Origin: Stenotrophomonas maltophilia
GTDB taxonomy: Bacteria > Pseudomonadota > Gammaproteobacteria > Xanthomonadales > Xanthomonadaceae
Length of the DNA: 64,000 nucleotides
Assembly (NCBI RefSeq): GCF_025642255.1
Contig: NZ_CP106759.1
Span: forward strand, 1-64,000
Direction: 5' to 3'
Positions 39,084 through 49,159 of the stretch are shown here, in pieces. Numbering within the stretch: position 1 is the first letter of the stretch; each line of letters starts with the position of its first letter. The notes beneath the pieces were generated by a model. That model was not told where the DNA came from and made no database searches. It saw nothing but the letters and a program-made list of their open reading frames with translations. Position numbers and translations under genes: made by a program.

Positions 39084-41720
39084 TCAATCCTGCGGCGCAG
39101 GCTCGTCCGGGCGTGCGGCTTCCGGGCTGACCCGCTCGATGGTGTGGCGCAGTTCGCGACCGAGGATGAACTTGGCGTCCTTGGCCCAGGCATCCAGGCG
39201 CTGGTCGAACAGCAGCTTGCTGTTCTCGTCGGGCCATACCAGGCGCAGTTCGCGCAGCTTCTGGATGAAGCTGCGGAACAGGGCCTTGTCGAAGAACTCC
39301 GGTGCCGCCGGCGCGTAGAGCAGGCTCAGGCGCTGTGCGGCCTGCTGGCACAGGCTTTCCAGTTCGGCGGCGCCGAGCGTGCCCGGCCCGTTCTTCACCA
39401 GCACCGAAATGGCGATGTAGTAGCGCTCGAAGGCCTGCTGCAGGGAGTGGCCGATCGCACGCAGGCGGAACACTTCGTCGGTCTGCCCGGTGTTGCGGGC
39501 AAGAATGCCGCCATCGTCCTCGTTGACGTTCTGCAGCAGTCCCTCACGCACGAACACGTCGATGGTCTGGTCGATGCGCTGGGCGAACTCGTCCTCGGTC
39601 CACGGCAGGAACAGCTCGGCCTGCAGGAACGGGTAGACGGTGCGGCCCAGCTGGACCAGGCCGGTGCGGCTCATGCGGCGGTTGTTCTGGAAACAGCACG
39701 CCACCCACGAGGAGGCGGTGAACAGGTGCAGCACGTTGTTGCGGAAGTAGCTCAGCAGCACCGCGGTGTCGCCACTCACACTGAGCACGTCGCCCAGCGG
39801 GTGCTTGATGCGGGTGAGGACGTTGATCTCCTCGGCGTGGGCGATGATCCGCTCCGGCGAATGCGGAGTCACCGTCACCCGGTCCGAATACGGCATCTCG
39901 ACCAGCAGGGTCTTGCACAGTTCGATCTGCGCGATCAGGTCCGCCTCGCCCATTGCATGCTTGGGCGTGGACAGCAGGGCCAATGCCAGCAGATTGATCG
40001 GATTGACGTCCGCCGCGCCATTGATGCGTTCCTGGATGCGCTCGGCCAGTGTATCGACAGTGGTCGACAGCCATGCCGGCTTCTCGTCTTCCGGCACCGC
40101 CTCACCCTTCCACTCCGGCGCCTTCTCGGCCAGCACGTCGTTCAGCGCGATCGGCTCGCCGAAGTTGACCACCACCTGCCCGTAGTTCTGCTTGAGCACC
40201 TTGGGGATGCCCCACAGCAGCTGCCAGATCGATTCCTTTTCCTTCGGTCGGCCGGAGAGTTCGTCCAGGTAGCTGCCGCCTTCCATCAGCTTCTCGTAGC
40301 CGATGTAGACAGGCTGGAACAGCACCGGCTTGCGCGGCTGGCGCAGGAAGGCACGCAGGGTCATCGAGATCATGCCGCCCTTGGGCTGCAGCAGGCGGCC
40401 GGTACGCGAACGGCCGCCCTCGACGAAGTACTCGATGGAATAGCCACCGGCCACCAGCTGCGCGACGTACTCGCTGAGCACCGCCGAGTACAGCGCGTTG
40501 CCGCGGATCGAGCGGCGGATGAAGAACGCGCCGCCCTTGCGCAGCAGCGTGCCGACCACCGGCAGGTTGAGGTTGATGCCGGCCACGATGTGCGGCGGCA
40601 CGATGCCGCGGTCGTACAGCAGGTAGGACAGCAGCAGATAGTCCATGTGGCTGCGGTGGCTGGGCACGTACACCACTTCATGGCCCGGCGCGGCCGCCTT
40701 GAACTTGTCCAGATGGTGAACCAGCACACCGGCATAGATCCGGTTCCAGACATGGCTGAGCATGAAGCTGGCCGAGCGCACCACCGGGCTGGAATAGTCC
40801 GCAGCGATTTCCCAGGCGTAGGCATGCGCCTTCTTCCAGGCATCGGCCGGCTTGGAATTGTCGCGCTTGGCCTGCGCGGCGATCGCTTCGCGTACCGGCT
40901 CGGCGGCCAGCACCTGGTCCACCAGCAGGCGGCGGGTGGAAAGGTCCGGGCCGATCACCGATTCGCGGATACGGCGGAAATGGGTGCGCAGCACGCGTTG
41001 CAGCTTGCGCACCGTACGCTCAGGCTCCAGGCCCTCGTTGACGGTGGAGCGCAGCGAAATCGGCGGAGCGAAGCGGACGATGGTGCTGCGGCCGTTGAGC
41101 AGGACCGCCAGCAGGCGGCGGAAACGGCCGACCAGCGCCCAGTTCTCCGAGAACAGTACGGCAAACCACCCGCTCTGCTTGTCCGGCGCGCGGCCGACGA
41201 AGATCGACACGGGCACCAGGTGCACGTCCAGATCCTCATGCACGCGATGCGCCTGCAGGACCTTGGCCAGCGAATCGGAATGGGTCTTGGCGCCACGCTG
41301 CTCCGGAATCAGCGAGTTGCTGGAACTGCGCCGCGACAGTGCCAGGTAGGCGCGTTTGCGACCGGTCGGGTCGCCGGCCAGCGGCACCAGCGGTGACGGC
41401 AGGCCCGCCTGGCGGCACGCCTTGTCCAGGATCAGCGCATTGGACAGCCCGTAGTCTTCCAGCACGTACATCACCGGACGGCCATCGTTGTACTGGCCCG
41501 GATCCTCAGGTTCGATCTTCAGCGACAGCCACGGTTCGACCAGGCGGCCGAGCAGCCTTGCCCACAGCGGGCGGCGGCCAGGAGGACGGGCGTGCACGGG
41601 CGGCGGCACCGGATTCGGGCCGGTACTGGTCGAGGGGGACGCCGGCGCCGTTTCGGCGGGCGTCGACTGGGATTCTTCGCCGGGGAACGGCAGCGGGTTC
41701 TGTTTCGACATCGGCGCCAT
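39084..41720 (-). CDS. plsB: Glycerol-3-phosphate 1-O-acyltransferase
   Basis: PlsB adds the first fatty acyl chain to glycerol 3-phosphate at the inner membrane, the first step of phospholipid synthesis. The 878-residue protein has the acyltransferase blocks HRSHMDYLLLSY (HX4D), GGAFFIRRS, FVEGGRSRTGR and PVYIGYEKL. The N-terminus is Pro-rich. The ATG at 41720 overlaps the TAA of the upstream lipoprotein gene in TAATG, which suggests translational coupling; an in-frame ATG at 41711 (MSKQNPLPF) is an alternative start. Confidence 0.95.
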   Translation of the reverse strand: MAPMSKQNPLPFPGEESQSTPAETAPASPSTSTGPNPVPPPVHARPPGRRPLWARLLGRLVEPWLSLKIEPEDPGQYNDGRPVMYVLEDYGLSNALILDKACRQAGLPSPLVPLAGDPTGRKRAYLALSRRSSSNSLIPEQRGAKTHSDSLAKVLQAHRVHEDLDVHLVPVSIFVGRAPDKQSGWFAVLFSENWALVGRFRRLLAVLLNGRSTIVRFAPPISLRSTVNEGLEPERTVRKLQRVLRTHFRRIRESVIGPDLSTRRLLVDQVLAAEPVREAIAAQAKRDNSKPADAWKKAHAYAWEIAADYSSPVVRSASFMLSHVWNRIYAGVLVHHLDKFKAAAPGHEVVYVPSHRSHMDYLLLSYLLYDRGIVPPHIVAGINLNLPVVGTLLRKGGAFFIRRSIRGNALYSAVLSEYVAQLVAGGYSIEYFVEGGRSRTGRLLQPKGGMISMTLRAFLRQPRKPVLFQPVYIGYEKLMEGGSYLDELSGRPKEKESIWQLLWGIPKVLKQNYGQVVVNFGEPIALNDVLAEKAPEWKGEAVPEDEKPAWLSTTVDTLAERIQERINGAADVNPINLLALALLSTPKHAMGEADLIAQIELCKTLLVEMPYSDRVTVTPHSPERIIAHAEEINVLTRIKHPLGDVLSVSGDTAVLLSYFRNNVLHLFTASSWVACCFQNNRRMSRTGLVQLGRTVYPFLQAELFLPWTEDEFAQRIDQTIDVFVREGLLQNVNEDDGGILARNTGQTDEVFRLRAIGHSLQQAFERYYIAISVLVKNGPGTLGAAELESLCQQAAQRLSLLYAPAAPEFFDKALFRSFIQKLRELRLVWPDENSKLLFDQRLDAWAKDAKFILGRELRHTIERVSPEAARPDEPAPQD

Positions 41721-42673
41721 TATGGCTTAGGCGGCGGCATTGCCGCTTCTTCGCCTGCATCGGCGGGTTCGGCCGGGGCGGGCGCGGCTGCCGCACGGGC
41801 CGCGTCGGCCTGGCGCAGTATCGCGTCGGTATCGGCCAGAGTGCGGGTCAGGTACCAGTGACCTTCGCGCCGGCTCAGCGGCAGCTGCAGGGTCAGCTCG
41901 CGCCCGGCCAGGTCGTACTGCAGGCGGACCAGCGCGTTGTCGCCCTCCAGTGACAGCACTTCGCCGCGGATGCTGAGCAGGGCTTCGTCCACCCCCAGCC
42001 CGTAGCTGGCCAGCACGGCCTTGAGCGTGTGGATGAACGGCGCCAGCTGCTGCAGGCTGCCCTCCATCCCCGCGGCCTGCAGGCCGGCATCATCCTCGAA
42101 GCCGACCTGGGTGGCGGCGCCGACGAGCGCGGCGATGCTGCTGCGCGCCCGTGCGCGATCGCTGATCGGTGCGCCCTGCGCCCAGCCGGACAGGGCCTCC
42201 ACCAGGGCGATGTAGTGGGCCTGCTGGCTGGGCGTGTATCCCTTCTGATGGCGCAGATACTGCACCCCGAAGTTGCCCATCGACTGCGCGGCCTGGCGCA
42301 CCGCGCCGGACTGCCCGGCCAGCTGGCGGTCGAAACTGCGCTGCAGTTCGGCGCTGGCGCCGGGCCTGCGCAGGGCGGCCAGCATCGGCAGCAGCTGGTC
42401 ACCCAGCGGCAGTTCGGTCAGCGGCCATTGGCTGTGTCCGTCCGCCCAGGCCTGCTGCAGCCGCTGGTACTGGCTGGGGGGCACCGACAGCTTCGCGTAG
42501 CCGAGCAGATCGTCCTCGGCCAGACGCTGCGCCATCGCCTGCACGGCGGCCACCGGTTCGGCTGCCGGTCGGGCCGGATCACTGCCTGGCTCGCGGCACG
42601 CGGCCACGGCCAGCAGCATCATGGCCGCCAGCCCCCACCCTCGTGCAGACTTCGTTCGCACTACCGTGCTCAT
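41720..42673 (-). CDS. Predicted lipoprotein coupled to plsB
   Basis: A 317-residue protein starting MSTVVRTKSARGWGLAAMM, with a hydrophobic core and the lipobox VAAC followed by REPGSDP, so it is likely lipid-anchored. The rest is helical and Ala/Leu/Gln-rich (QAMAQRLAEDDLLGYAKLSVPPSQYQRLQQ, ADTDAILRQADAARAAAAPAPAEP at the end) with no domain I recognise. Its stop overlaps the plsB start by one base. A DUF-like envelope role linked to phospholipid synthesis is possible but only positional. Confidence 0.75.
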   Translation of the reverse strand: MSTVVRTKSARGWGLAAMMLLAVAACREPGSDPARPAAEPVAAVQAMAQRLAEDDLLGYAKLSVPPSQYQRLQQAWADGHSQWPLTELPLGDQLLPMLAALRRPGASAELQRSFDRQLAGQSGAVRQAAQSMGNFGVQYLRHQKGYTPSQQAHYIALVEALSGWAQGAPISDRARARSSIAALVGAATQVGFEDDAGLQAAGMEGSLQQLAPFIHTLKAVLASYGLGVDEALLSIRGEVLSLEGDNALVRLQYDLAGRELTLQLPLSRREGHWYLTRTLADTDAILRQADAARAAAAPAPAEPADAGEEAAMPPPKP

Positions 42674-42757
42674 GCCTTCGGACTCCCCGGACCGGTCCGC
42701 ATCTTGCGGCCTGCAAGGTGACAGCGGCAAGCCGGGACGTCACGGTTTCCAGCCAAG

Positions 42758-42799
42758 GGGGTCAGATCCCCTCTGCTGCGGCAGAAGGGATCTGACCCC
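42758..42799. repeat. GGGGTCAGATCCC palindromic repeat, copy 2
   Basis: GGGGTCAGATCCCCTCTGC pairs with GCAGAAGGGATCTGACCCC around a short TGCG loop. It shares its outer 13 bases on each side with the copy at 12854-12894. It lies upstream of the lipoprotein gene. Confidence 0.8.
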
Positions 42800-42816
42800 A
42801 GCGCCGCCACCGGGAT

Positions 42817-42851
42817 AAAAAAAGAGCCCGGATCACGGGGATCACAGGCTC
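42817..42851 (-). terminator. Probable terminator downstream of the trypsin-like protease
   Basis: On the minus strand GAGCC and GGCTC close a stem with an inner GATC/GATC pairing, followed by seven T residues (A-run 42817-42823 on the plus strand). It lies about 135 bp beyond the protease stop; the stem is imperfect but the T-run is good. Confidence 0.55.
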
Positions 42852-42987
42852 CTCAAGCCGGCTCGAGGCCGGAGGACAGTGTTGTGGCGCAGGTCCGGTC
42901 CGAAGACCGGATGGCGCGATCCTACGCCGCCGCACAACTTAAGGCAACACATGATGTAATGTTATTTAACTTATTGATTTTATTGAA

Positions 42988-43809
42988 TCAATCGCGTTGC
43001 CACACGGATTCGATGAAATCCACGGCATGTTTTTCGGCGATTCGGGCATAAACCCCCGGGTAGCCGGCCAGGGCACAGCCTTCGCCCCAGCTGACGATGC
43101 CGAACTGGGTCCAGCCCTCCCGCAGGCGCAACAGCAGGGGCCCGCCCGAATCGCCCTGGCAGCTGTCGATGCCCTCGCGACCGGCACAGATCACCTTGCC
43201 GCGGGCCAGCTCACCGGCGTACGCCTGCTGGCATTGCGTGAAGGGCACGAAGGGCGTCCGCACCGCCTGCAGCTCGGTCGGGTAGATCACGTCGTCATCG
43301 ATGCCGGTGTCACCCCAGCCGATCACGGTGAAATCACGACCCGGCTTGAGATAGCTGGCGTCCGGACGCAGGCGCAGGGCAACCGGCTGCACGTCGGCCA
43401 GCGGCGCGCTGAGGTGGATCAGGGCCACGTCGTGCTCCAGGGTGTTGCCGCTGTTGAAGGCCGGGTGCACGTGGATCGCCCTGATGTTGGACGCTCGAGG
43501 CGATGGCGCGGTGGCCAGCGTGGTGCTGCCGGCCAGCACCGCCAGCCGCGCGGGCGAGTTGCCCTGTACGCAGTGCGCGGCGGTCAGGATCCAGGACGGC
43601 GAGATCACCGTGCCGCCGCAGACGTGGCGGTCGAAGTCACTGTCTCCCAGCTCCAGGCCCTGCAGGCTGACCATGAACGGATACTCGCCGGGCACGGCCG
43701 GGGCGCCGCCGATGATGTGGGGCGACCCGGTCGCTGGCGCTGCTGCGGTGGCAGGAAAGATGGCAGCGGCCAGCAGGCCACCGAACAGCAAAGAGGTGCT
43801 GCGATACAT
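42988..43809 (-). CDS. Secreted trypsin-like serine protease (family S1A)
   Basis: A 273-residue exported endopeptidase. A signal peptide (MYRSTSLLFGGLLAAAIFPATAAAPATG) is followed by the mature N-terminus after a short propeptide (HIIGGAPAVPGEYPFMVSL, the IIGG/IVGG type). The triad is visible: TAAHCV (His), EHDVALIHL (Asp) and GDSGGPLLL (Ser). Cysteines sit at the usual disulfide positions (HVCGGTVIS, TAAHC, GREGIDSCQGDSGG). The Asp of GIDSCQGD (position 189 type) suggests cleavage after Arg/Lys. The gene stands alone; an AT-rich tract with a small hairpin overlaps its stop codon. Confidence 0.93.
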   Translation of the reverse strand: MYRSTSLLFGGLLAAAIFPATAAAPATGSPHIIGGAPAVPGEYPFMVSLQGLELGDSDFDRHVCGGTVISPSWILTAAHCVQGNSPARLAVLAGSTTLATAPSPRASNIRAIHVHPAFNSGNTLEHDVALIHLSAPLADVQPVALRLRPDASYLKPGRDFTVIGWGDTGIDDDVIYPTELQAVRTPFVPFTQCQQAYAGELARGKVICAGREGIDSCQGDSGGPLLLRLREGWTQFGIVSWGEGCALAGYPGVYARIAEKHAVDFIESVWQRD

Positions 43810-44028
43810 ATCCTTGTACTCCCTCTATCGATGATTGGAACCGGCGAAGCCGCGGTCCACGCCGGTGCATCGATTGGAAGGGCGACCACCCCCGCGCACT
43901 GCGAGCGGGCTCACAGTTCATCGGTGTGGGGACGGTCGCGTCATTACGGGAGCCACAATTGCGAACGCCATCCCGCATGCAGCGCGATGGCGTTCATGAT
44001 GTCACCGTGATCGCTGTTGGTGCGGGAC

Positions 44029-44754
44029 TCAGCGTGCAGCCAAAGCCGACGCGATTTCCTGCTGGATCGACCGCGCCGCTGCCTGCGGATCGGCCGCCAG
44101 GCGGATCGGTCGACCGACCACGATGGCGTCGGCGCCATCGGCAAACGCCTGGGCGACGCCGACGGTACGCTTCTGGTCGTCGCCGACCGGACCCCCGGGG
44201 CGGATGCCCGGGCAGACGATCGAGAAGCCGGCACCGGTCGCGGCACGGATCGGCGCGGCTTCCTGGCCTGATGCGATCACTCCGTCGATACCGGCGGCCT
44301 GCGCGGCCAGCGCGCGCTCGACCACCACGTCCACCGGCTCGCGGTCGATTCCCATCTGCGCCAGGTCCGGACGCCCCATCGAGGTCAGCACGGTGACCGC
44401 CAGCAGGCGCATGTCGCCGGTGCTGGCCGCGGCGCAGGCTTCCATCATTGCCGGATGCCAGCCGTGGATGGTGGCGTAACTGACCGGCCACTGCGACAGC
44501 CGCCGGATCACCGCCGCCGCGGTAGCGGGGATGTCGAAGAACTTCAGATCGACGAACACGCGCTTGTCGCGGCGCGCCAGCTCATCCAGCACCTGGAAGT
44601 AGTCACCGGACGCCAGCAGTTCCATGCCGATCTTGTAGAAGGCCACGCTCTCGCCGAGGCGGTCGACCCACTCCAGTGCCTGTACGCGGTCAGGGACATC
44701 CAGCGCGAAGATCAGGCGCTCATCGTCGCGCAGCGGCAGCGGTGCGCGGCTCAC
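44029..44754 (-). CDS. pyrF: Orotidine 5'-phosphate decarboxylase
   Basis: Makes UMP from OMP, the last step of de novo pyrimidine synthesis. The 241-residue TIM barrel has the catalytic [15 protein letters not shown] (DxKxxD) and the phosphate-gripping VCPGIRP and VVGRPI loops. It starts with GTG at 44754 ([21 protein letters not shown] after the start), and this start overlaps the stop of the upstream phosphatase gene in GTGA, so translation is probably coupled. Confidence 0.95.
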   Translation of the reverse strand: MSRAPLPLRDDERLIFALDVPDRVQALEWVDRLGESVAFYKIGMELLASGDYFQVLDELARRDKRVFVDLKFFDIPATAAAVIRRLSQWPVSYATIHGWHPAMMEACAAASTGDMRLLAVTVLTSMGRPDLAQMGIDREPVDVVVERALAAQAAGIDGVIASGQEAAPIRAATGAGFSIVCPGIRPGGPVGDDQKRTVGVAQAFADGADAIVVGRPIRLAADPQAAARSIQQEIASALAAR

Positions 44755-45668
44755 GGCGCGTAGTCCAGGGCAGCGCGCTTGGCATCATGGCGTGCCTGGC
44801 GCGACTGGCTGTAGTCATTGTTGAACTGCGCCGGCTCGAAGCCGCCGTAGGTCGGGTTCGGCAGCATCCACCAGCGCTCGCCGAACCAGTCGTGGTACTG
44901 CTGCAGCAGTGCGTCACGCCCTTCATTGGTGTTGGCGGTCACTTCCACGAAGTCGCCCAGCTGGTCGCCGAACTGCATCAGCACGCGGTACTTCTGCCCG
45001 GCCAGGCGCCGGCGGCAGTTCTTCTCGCTGCCGGCCTGCTCGCAGCCTTCGACCACGGTGCCCAGGCCCAGGAACACGCTGTCATCGGCGACCGGCAGGC
45101 CCTGCTCGCGCAGGTTGGCCAGGGTCGCTTCCTTCAGGTGCACGGCGCGGTTGGAGATGTACAGAAGGGTCACGCCGCGGGCATTGGCCGCCTTGGCGAA
45201 ATCGACTACGCCGGGAATCGCCTTGGCCTTCTTCTCCGCGACCCACTGGTCCCAGCTCAGCTCGTCGTATTCCTTGCCATCGCGCACCAGGCGCGCCTGG
45301 TAGGGCGAGTTGTCCAGCACGGTTTCGTCCACGTCCAGCACCACCGCGGGCTTCAGGCCCTTGGCCTCGTTGCCGCGCTCTTCCGGCACCAGCGCGTCCC
45401 AGTGGGCTTCCTTCAGCGCGCCGTCCAGGCGGTCGGCGGCGGCACGGTAGGTTTGCTCGGTGATCGCGCGGTACTCCTGCGCGCGCTGCATCCACAGCAC
45501 CGCGTTGAGGTTGTCGTTGGCGGTCGCTTCGCCGGCCGCCCCGGTCTTGGCAGCCGGGGCCACCGGAGCGGCCGCGTCGGTGGCCGGGGTCTCGACGCGC
45601 TTGCAGGCGGACAGACCCAGCAGCGCCGTGGCGAGCAGGGTGAGGGACAGGGAAACAGGACGACGCAT
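44751..45668 (-). CDS. HAD-superfamily acid phosphatase lipoprotein, e(P4)/class C type
   Basis: A 305-residue outer-membrane-type lipoprotein (signal peptide, lipobox LSAC at about 21-24) of the class C acid phosphatase family, like Haemophilus e(P4). The nucleophile motif is [16 protein letters not shown] (DxDxT), with ISNR as the second HAD motif and [13 protein letters not shown] as the last. Such enzymes dephosphorylate nucleotides such as NMN or 5'-nucleotides at the cell surface. Its stop overlaps the GTG of pyrF by 4 bases, linking a nucleotide-scavenging phosphatase to UMP synthesis. Confidence 0.88.
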   Translation of the reverse strand: MRRPVSLSLTLLATALLGLSACKRVETPATDAAAPVAPAAKTGAAGEATANDNLNAVLWMQRAQEYRAITEQTYRAAADRLDGALKEAHWDALVPEERGNEAKGLKPAVVLDVDETVLDNSPYQARLVRDGKEYDELSWDQWVAEKKAKAIPGVVDFAKAANARGVTLLYISNRAVHLKEATLANLREQGLPVADDSVFLGLGTVVEGCEQAGSEKNCRRRLAGQKYRVLMQFGDQLGDFVEVTANTNEGRDALLQQYHDWFGERWWMLPNPTYGGFEPAQFNNDYSQSRQARHDAKRAALDYAP

Positions 45669-45767
45669 GGCATTCACCGGCAACAGATATCGGCTCATTT
45701 TACCGGCAAAGGCGCCATCGGGACGGCTATGCTTGGCGGTTGACCCGATGCCTTCCCGGAGGCCGCC

Positions 45768-46418
45768 ATGACCGATGCCATCCAGACCCCCGACCGTCCC
45801 CTGCTCGATCCCGTGCAGGCCCGCCTGCTGGGCTGCCTGGTGGAGAAGGAGGCGACCACGCCGGACACCTACCCGCTGACGGTCAACGCCGCCCAGTCGG
45901 CCGCCAACCAGAAGACCGCGCGCGAGCCGGTGATGAACGTCGACGCCGGCAGTGTCCAGCACGCGCTGCGCCAGCTGGAGTCGATGGGCCTGGCGCGCCA
46001 GCACTTCTCCTCGCGTGCAGACCGCTACGAGCATCGCCTGCAGGCCGCGCTGGACCTGACCCGGCAGCAGACCGTGCTGCTGGCGATGCTGCTGCTGCGC
46101 GGGCCGCAGACACTGGGCGAGCTGGTCACGCGCAGCGAGCGCCTGTACCGCTTCGCCGACACCGACGAAGCCCGCCACGCCATCGAGCGCCTGCAGCAGC
46201 GTGAGCTGCTCATCGTGCTGCCGCGCGCCAGCGGCCAGCGCGAGGACCGCTATATGCACCTGCTGTGCGGCGAGGTGGACGCGGCGGCACTGGCGGCACG
46301 GTACGCAGGCGGTGCCGGTGGCAGCGAGCCGGCCGACCCGGGCCTGGCTGAACGGGTGGCCCAGCTGGAAGCGGCAGTGGCCGAACTGCAGGCGCAGCTG
46401 GCGGACCTGCGCGGCTGA
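45768..46418 (+). CDS. YceH family protein (DUF480)
   Basis: A 216-residue protein with two winged-helix-like halves. The N-terminus [30 protein letters not shown] and [10 protein letters not shown] are strongly conserved in the YceH/DUF480 family; [23 protein letters not shown] belongs to the second half. A C-terminal coiled-coil (about 195-215) ends the protein. Function in the cell is not established. It is divergent from the phosphatase-pyrF pair by 99 bp. Confidence 0.88.
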   Translation: MTDAIQTPDRPLLDPVQARLLGCLVEKEATTPDTYPLTVNAAQSAANQKTAREPVMNVDAGSVQHALRQLESMGLARQHFSSRADRYEHRLQAALDLTRQQTVLLAMLLLRGPQTLGELVTRSERLYRFADTDEARHAIERLQQRELLIVLPRASGQREDRYMHLLCGEVDAAALAARYAGGAGGSEPADPGLAERVAQLEAAVAELQAQLADLRG

Positions 46419-46466
46419 GGCGGCCCGCCGGGCCTGGCGCAACGCTGTCGATGCGGTACAGGCGGA

Positions 46467-46994
46467 CTAGCCGACCGGCGCCGCTCCCGGCGTGGCATAC
46501 AGACGGCTGGGCGTGGCGATGCCCGGCAGCTGGATGACCCCCTGTTCGCACATGCCCAGGCCCAGCAGGATTTTCCCGGACACGACGTTGTCCAGGTCGG
46601 TGATGCCATAGAGGTCCTGCAGGCCAAGGGCGCCGCGCGCGTGGGTGAAGACCGCCCGCGCTGCTTCCCCTGCGTAGCCGTGCCCCGTGTACTCCGACAA
46701 CAGTGCATAGCCGATGTCCGGTCCCGGCAGGCCGTCGCGCCGGACCAGCCCGGCATTGCCCAGCCAGGCGCCATCGGACAGACGCTCGATGGCATACATG
46801 CCGAACCCGTTCAACGCATAGCTGTGCAGCACGCGCAGGGCGATGTACTCGCGGGCCTGCGCTTCGCTGTGCACGTTGCGGTCACCAATGAAGCGCACGA
46901 AACCAGGATCGTTGAGCAGCGCCAGCATCGGCGCCGCATCACGATCAGGCTCGATGCGGCGGAGCCGCAGGCGTTCGCTTTCGATGGGATGCAT
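46467..46994 (-). CDS. GNAT-family N-acetyltransferase (RimJ-like)
   Basis: A 175-residue acetyltransferase starting [24 protein letters not shown], typical of the RimJ/RimL branch. The acetyl-CoA pocket is seen in [21 protein letters not shown] (GxGxxG/A type), followed by [24 protein letters not shown]. The start at 46994 gives the canonical N-terminus. Whether the substrate is a protein N-terminus or a small molecule cannot be told. Confidence 0.85.
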   Translation of the reverse strand: MHPIESERLRLRRIEPDRDAAPMLALLNDPGFVRFIGDRNVHSEAQAREYIALRVLHSYALNGFGMYAIERLSDGAWLGNAGLVRRDGLPGPDIGYALLSEYTGHGYAGEAARAVFTHARGALGLQDLYGITDLDNVVSGKILLGLGMCEQGVIQLPGIATPSRLYATPGAAPVG

Positions 46995-47039
46995 GCGCAG
47001 ACCTGTGGGTGGAGAGGCCCGATTGTAGGGCGATGTGCT

Positions 47040-47078
47040 GGGGTCAGAGCCCTTCCCTGCGGGAAGGGATCCGACGCC
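47040..47078. repeat. GGGGTCAGAGCCC palindromic repeat, copy 3 (diverged)
   Basis: GGGGTCAGAGCCCTTCCC, a TGC loop, then GGGAAGGGATCCGACGCC. The right arm has drifted from the left. It ends three bases before the rep stop codon and may help end rep transcription. Confidence 0.7.
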
Positions 47079-47080
47079 GG

Positions 47081-49057
47081 TCAGTCGAACAGGGCCTCGA
47101 TCGCCGCCAGCCCCGCCGTTGCCCGCTCCTTCTTGCGCGCGGCATCGGCCACCGGATCGGCGCCGTCGCGCTGGATCTCCTCGGCCGGGATCTCGTCGAA
47201 GAAGCGGCTGGGCTTGAGCCGCACATGCTCGCCGAACTTGCGGGTGAGCTTGCTGTAGCTCATCCACAGCTGGATCTTGGCGCGGGTGATACCCACGTAC
47301 AGCAGCCGCCGCTCCTCCTGCAGGTTGCCTTCGTCGAGGCTGACCTGGTGCGGCAGCACGCCGTCCTCGCAGCCGACGATGAAGACATACGGGAACTCCA
47401 GGCCCTTGGAGGCATGCAGGGTCATCATCCGCACCTGGTTGCCGCCCTCATCCTTGTCGCTGCGCGACAACAGTGCCAGCTGGCCGGCCAGATCGGCGGC
47501 GGTGGCACCGCGCGGACCGCCTTCAAACCACTGCGCAAGTTCCTCGATGTTGTTGGCGCGGCGCTGGTAGCTGGCCTCTTCCTTGGCCTGCTGGCGCAGC
47601 TCGCTGAGCAGGCCCGATTCCTTGGCGACCTTGCGGATCATGTCACCGGAGCTGACCTGCCGCATCTGTGCGCGCAGGTCGCGCAGGATGTCGGTGAAAC
47701 GCGCCAGGCTGTTGGCAGCGCGCGGCGGCAGCTGCGACAGCGCGCCGATCGCCTCGGCCGCCTGGGCCATCGGCATGTCTTTTTCCGATGCCAGTTCGGC
47801 CAGCTTGGCCAGCGTTCCGGCACCCACGTCACGCTTGGGCGCCTGCACGGCACGCATGAATGCGGTGTCGTCGTCCGGGTTCACCAGCAGCCGCAGCCAG
47901 GCCAGCGTGTCCTTCACTTCCTGGCGCTCCAGGAACATGGTGCCGCCGGTCAGGTGATAGGGAATACGCAGCAGCTGCATCGCCTTCTCCAGCGGCCGCG
48001 ACTGGAAGTTGCCGCGGAACAGGATGCAGAAGTCACTCCACGGCACGTTGCGCGACTGCGCCACGAAGGCGATCTCGGCGGCCACCTTCTCTGCCTCGTG
48101 CTCGCTGTTGCGGCATTCCCATACGCGGATGCGCTCACCGTCGGCCTGATCGCTCCACAGCTTCTTCAGGTGCTCGTGCGGGTTGTTGGCGATCAACGCA
48201 TTGGCCGCGCGCAGCACGCGGTTGGAGCAGCGGTAGTTCTGCTCCAGCTTGATGATCTCCAGCGTGGGGTAGTCGCGCCCCATCTGCTGCAGGTTCTCGG
48301 GGTTGGCGCCACGCCAGGCGTAGATGGACTGGTCATCGTCACCCACGCAGGTGAAGTTGCCCTTGTCCCCGGCCAGCTGCTTGAGCAGGCGGTACTGCGC
48401 GTCGTTGGTGTCCTGGCATTCGTCCACCAGCAGGTAGCCGATGCGTTCGCGCCAGGCCAGGGCGATCTCCGGGTTCTCCTCCAGGATCTGCACCGGCAGG
48501 CGGATCAGGTCGTCGAAGTCGACCGCGTTGAACGCGGTCAGGCGCAGCTGGTAGCGCTCGTAGACGCTGGCTGCTTCCTTCTCGCGGTTGCTGCGCGCGG
48601 CAGCCATCGCCTGCTCGGGCGAGAGACCGGCATTCTTCGCCCGCGACACAAGGTTCTTCATGTCCTCGATATCGTCGGGCTTGGCGCCATGCATCAGGTC
48701 CTTGATCTGCGCGGCGGCGTCGTCGGCATCGAAGATCGAGAAGCCGCGCTTCAGGCCCACCGCCGCATGCTCGATCTGCAGGAACTTCAGGCCCAGGGCG
48801 TGGAAGGTGCAGATGGTCACCTCGTCGGCGTCCTGCTCGCGCAGACGCTTGGCCACACGTTCGCGCATCTCCTTGGCCGACTTGTTGGTGAAGGTGATCG
48901 CGGCGATGCGGCGGGCCGGGTAGCGGCCGCAGCCGATCAGGTGGGCGATCTTCTCCACGATCACGCGCGTCTTGCCGCTGCCGGCACCGGCCAGCACCAG
49001 CAACGGGCCTTCGATGTGCAGGACGGCGGCGGCTTGGGGAGGATTGAGACCGTGCAT
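47081..49057 (-). CDS. rep: ATP-dependent DNA helicase Rep (superfamily 1)
   Basis: A 3'-to-5' helicase that helps the replisome pass bound proteins. The 658-residue protein, from the ATG at 49057 ([17 protein letters not shown]), has all SF1 motifs: GAGSGKTRV (I), [14 protein letters not shown] (Ia), [11 protein letters not shown] (II), [14 protein letters not shown] (III), QNYRC (IV), [15 protein letters not shown] (V) and [11 protein letters not shown] (VI). Length (E. coli Rep 673) and motif wording fit Rep better than UvrD. tdk is divergent, 102 bp away. Confidence 0.95.
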   Translation of the reverse strand: MHGLNPPQAAAVLHIEGPLLVLAGAGSGKTRVIVEKIAHLIGCGRYPARRIAAITFTNKSAKEMRERVAKRLREQDADEVTICTFHALGLKFLQIEHAAVGLKRGFSIFDADDAAAQIKDLMHGAKPDDIEDMKNLVSRAKNAGLSPEQAMAAARSNREKEAASVYERYQLRLTAFNAVDFDDLIRLPVQILEENPEIALAWRERIGYLLVDECQDTNDAQYRLLKQLAGDKGNFTCVGDDDQSIYAWRGANPENLQQMGRDYPTLEIIKLEQNYRCSNRVLRAANALIANNPHEHLKKLWSDQADGERIRVWECRNSEHEAEKVAAEIAFVAQSRNVPWSDFCILFRGNFQSRPLEKAMQLLRIPYHLTGGTMFLERQEVKDTLAWLRLLVNPDDDTAFMRAVQAPKRDVGAGTLAKLAELASEKDMPMAQAAEAIGALSQLPPRAANSLARFTDILRDLRAQMRQVSSGDMIRKVAKESGLLSELRQQAKEEASYQRRANNIEELAQWFEGGPRGATAADLAGQLALLSRSDKDEGGNQVRMMTLHASKGLEFPYVFIVGCEDGVLPHQVSLDEGNLQEERRLLYVGITRAKIQLWMSYSKLTRKFGEHVRLKPSRFFDEIPAEEIQRDGADPVADAARKKERATAGLAAIEALFD

Positions 49058-49159
49058 GGGAGGGGGATTGTAGCGGGGCCGGGTGAGGACCACAGCCGGA
49101 CAGCCGGTGGGGTTGCTGAACAGCTTCGGCCAAGCGGGGCTGCGGCGTACAATCCGTCG

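Noticed and set aside
39144-41396. 750-codon frame opposite plsB
   Set aside because: PlsB motifs are clear on the minus strand; the plus-strand frame is a composition shadow.
47009-49159. Long plus-strand open frame leading into tdk
   Set aside because: Everything before 49160 is antisense to rep; thymidine kinase begins at the ATG at 49160 with its canonical N-terminus.
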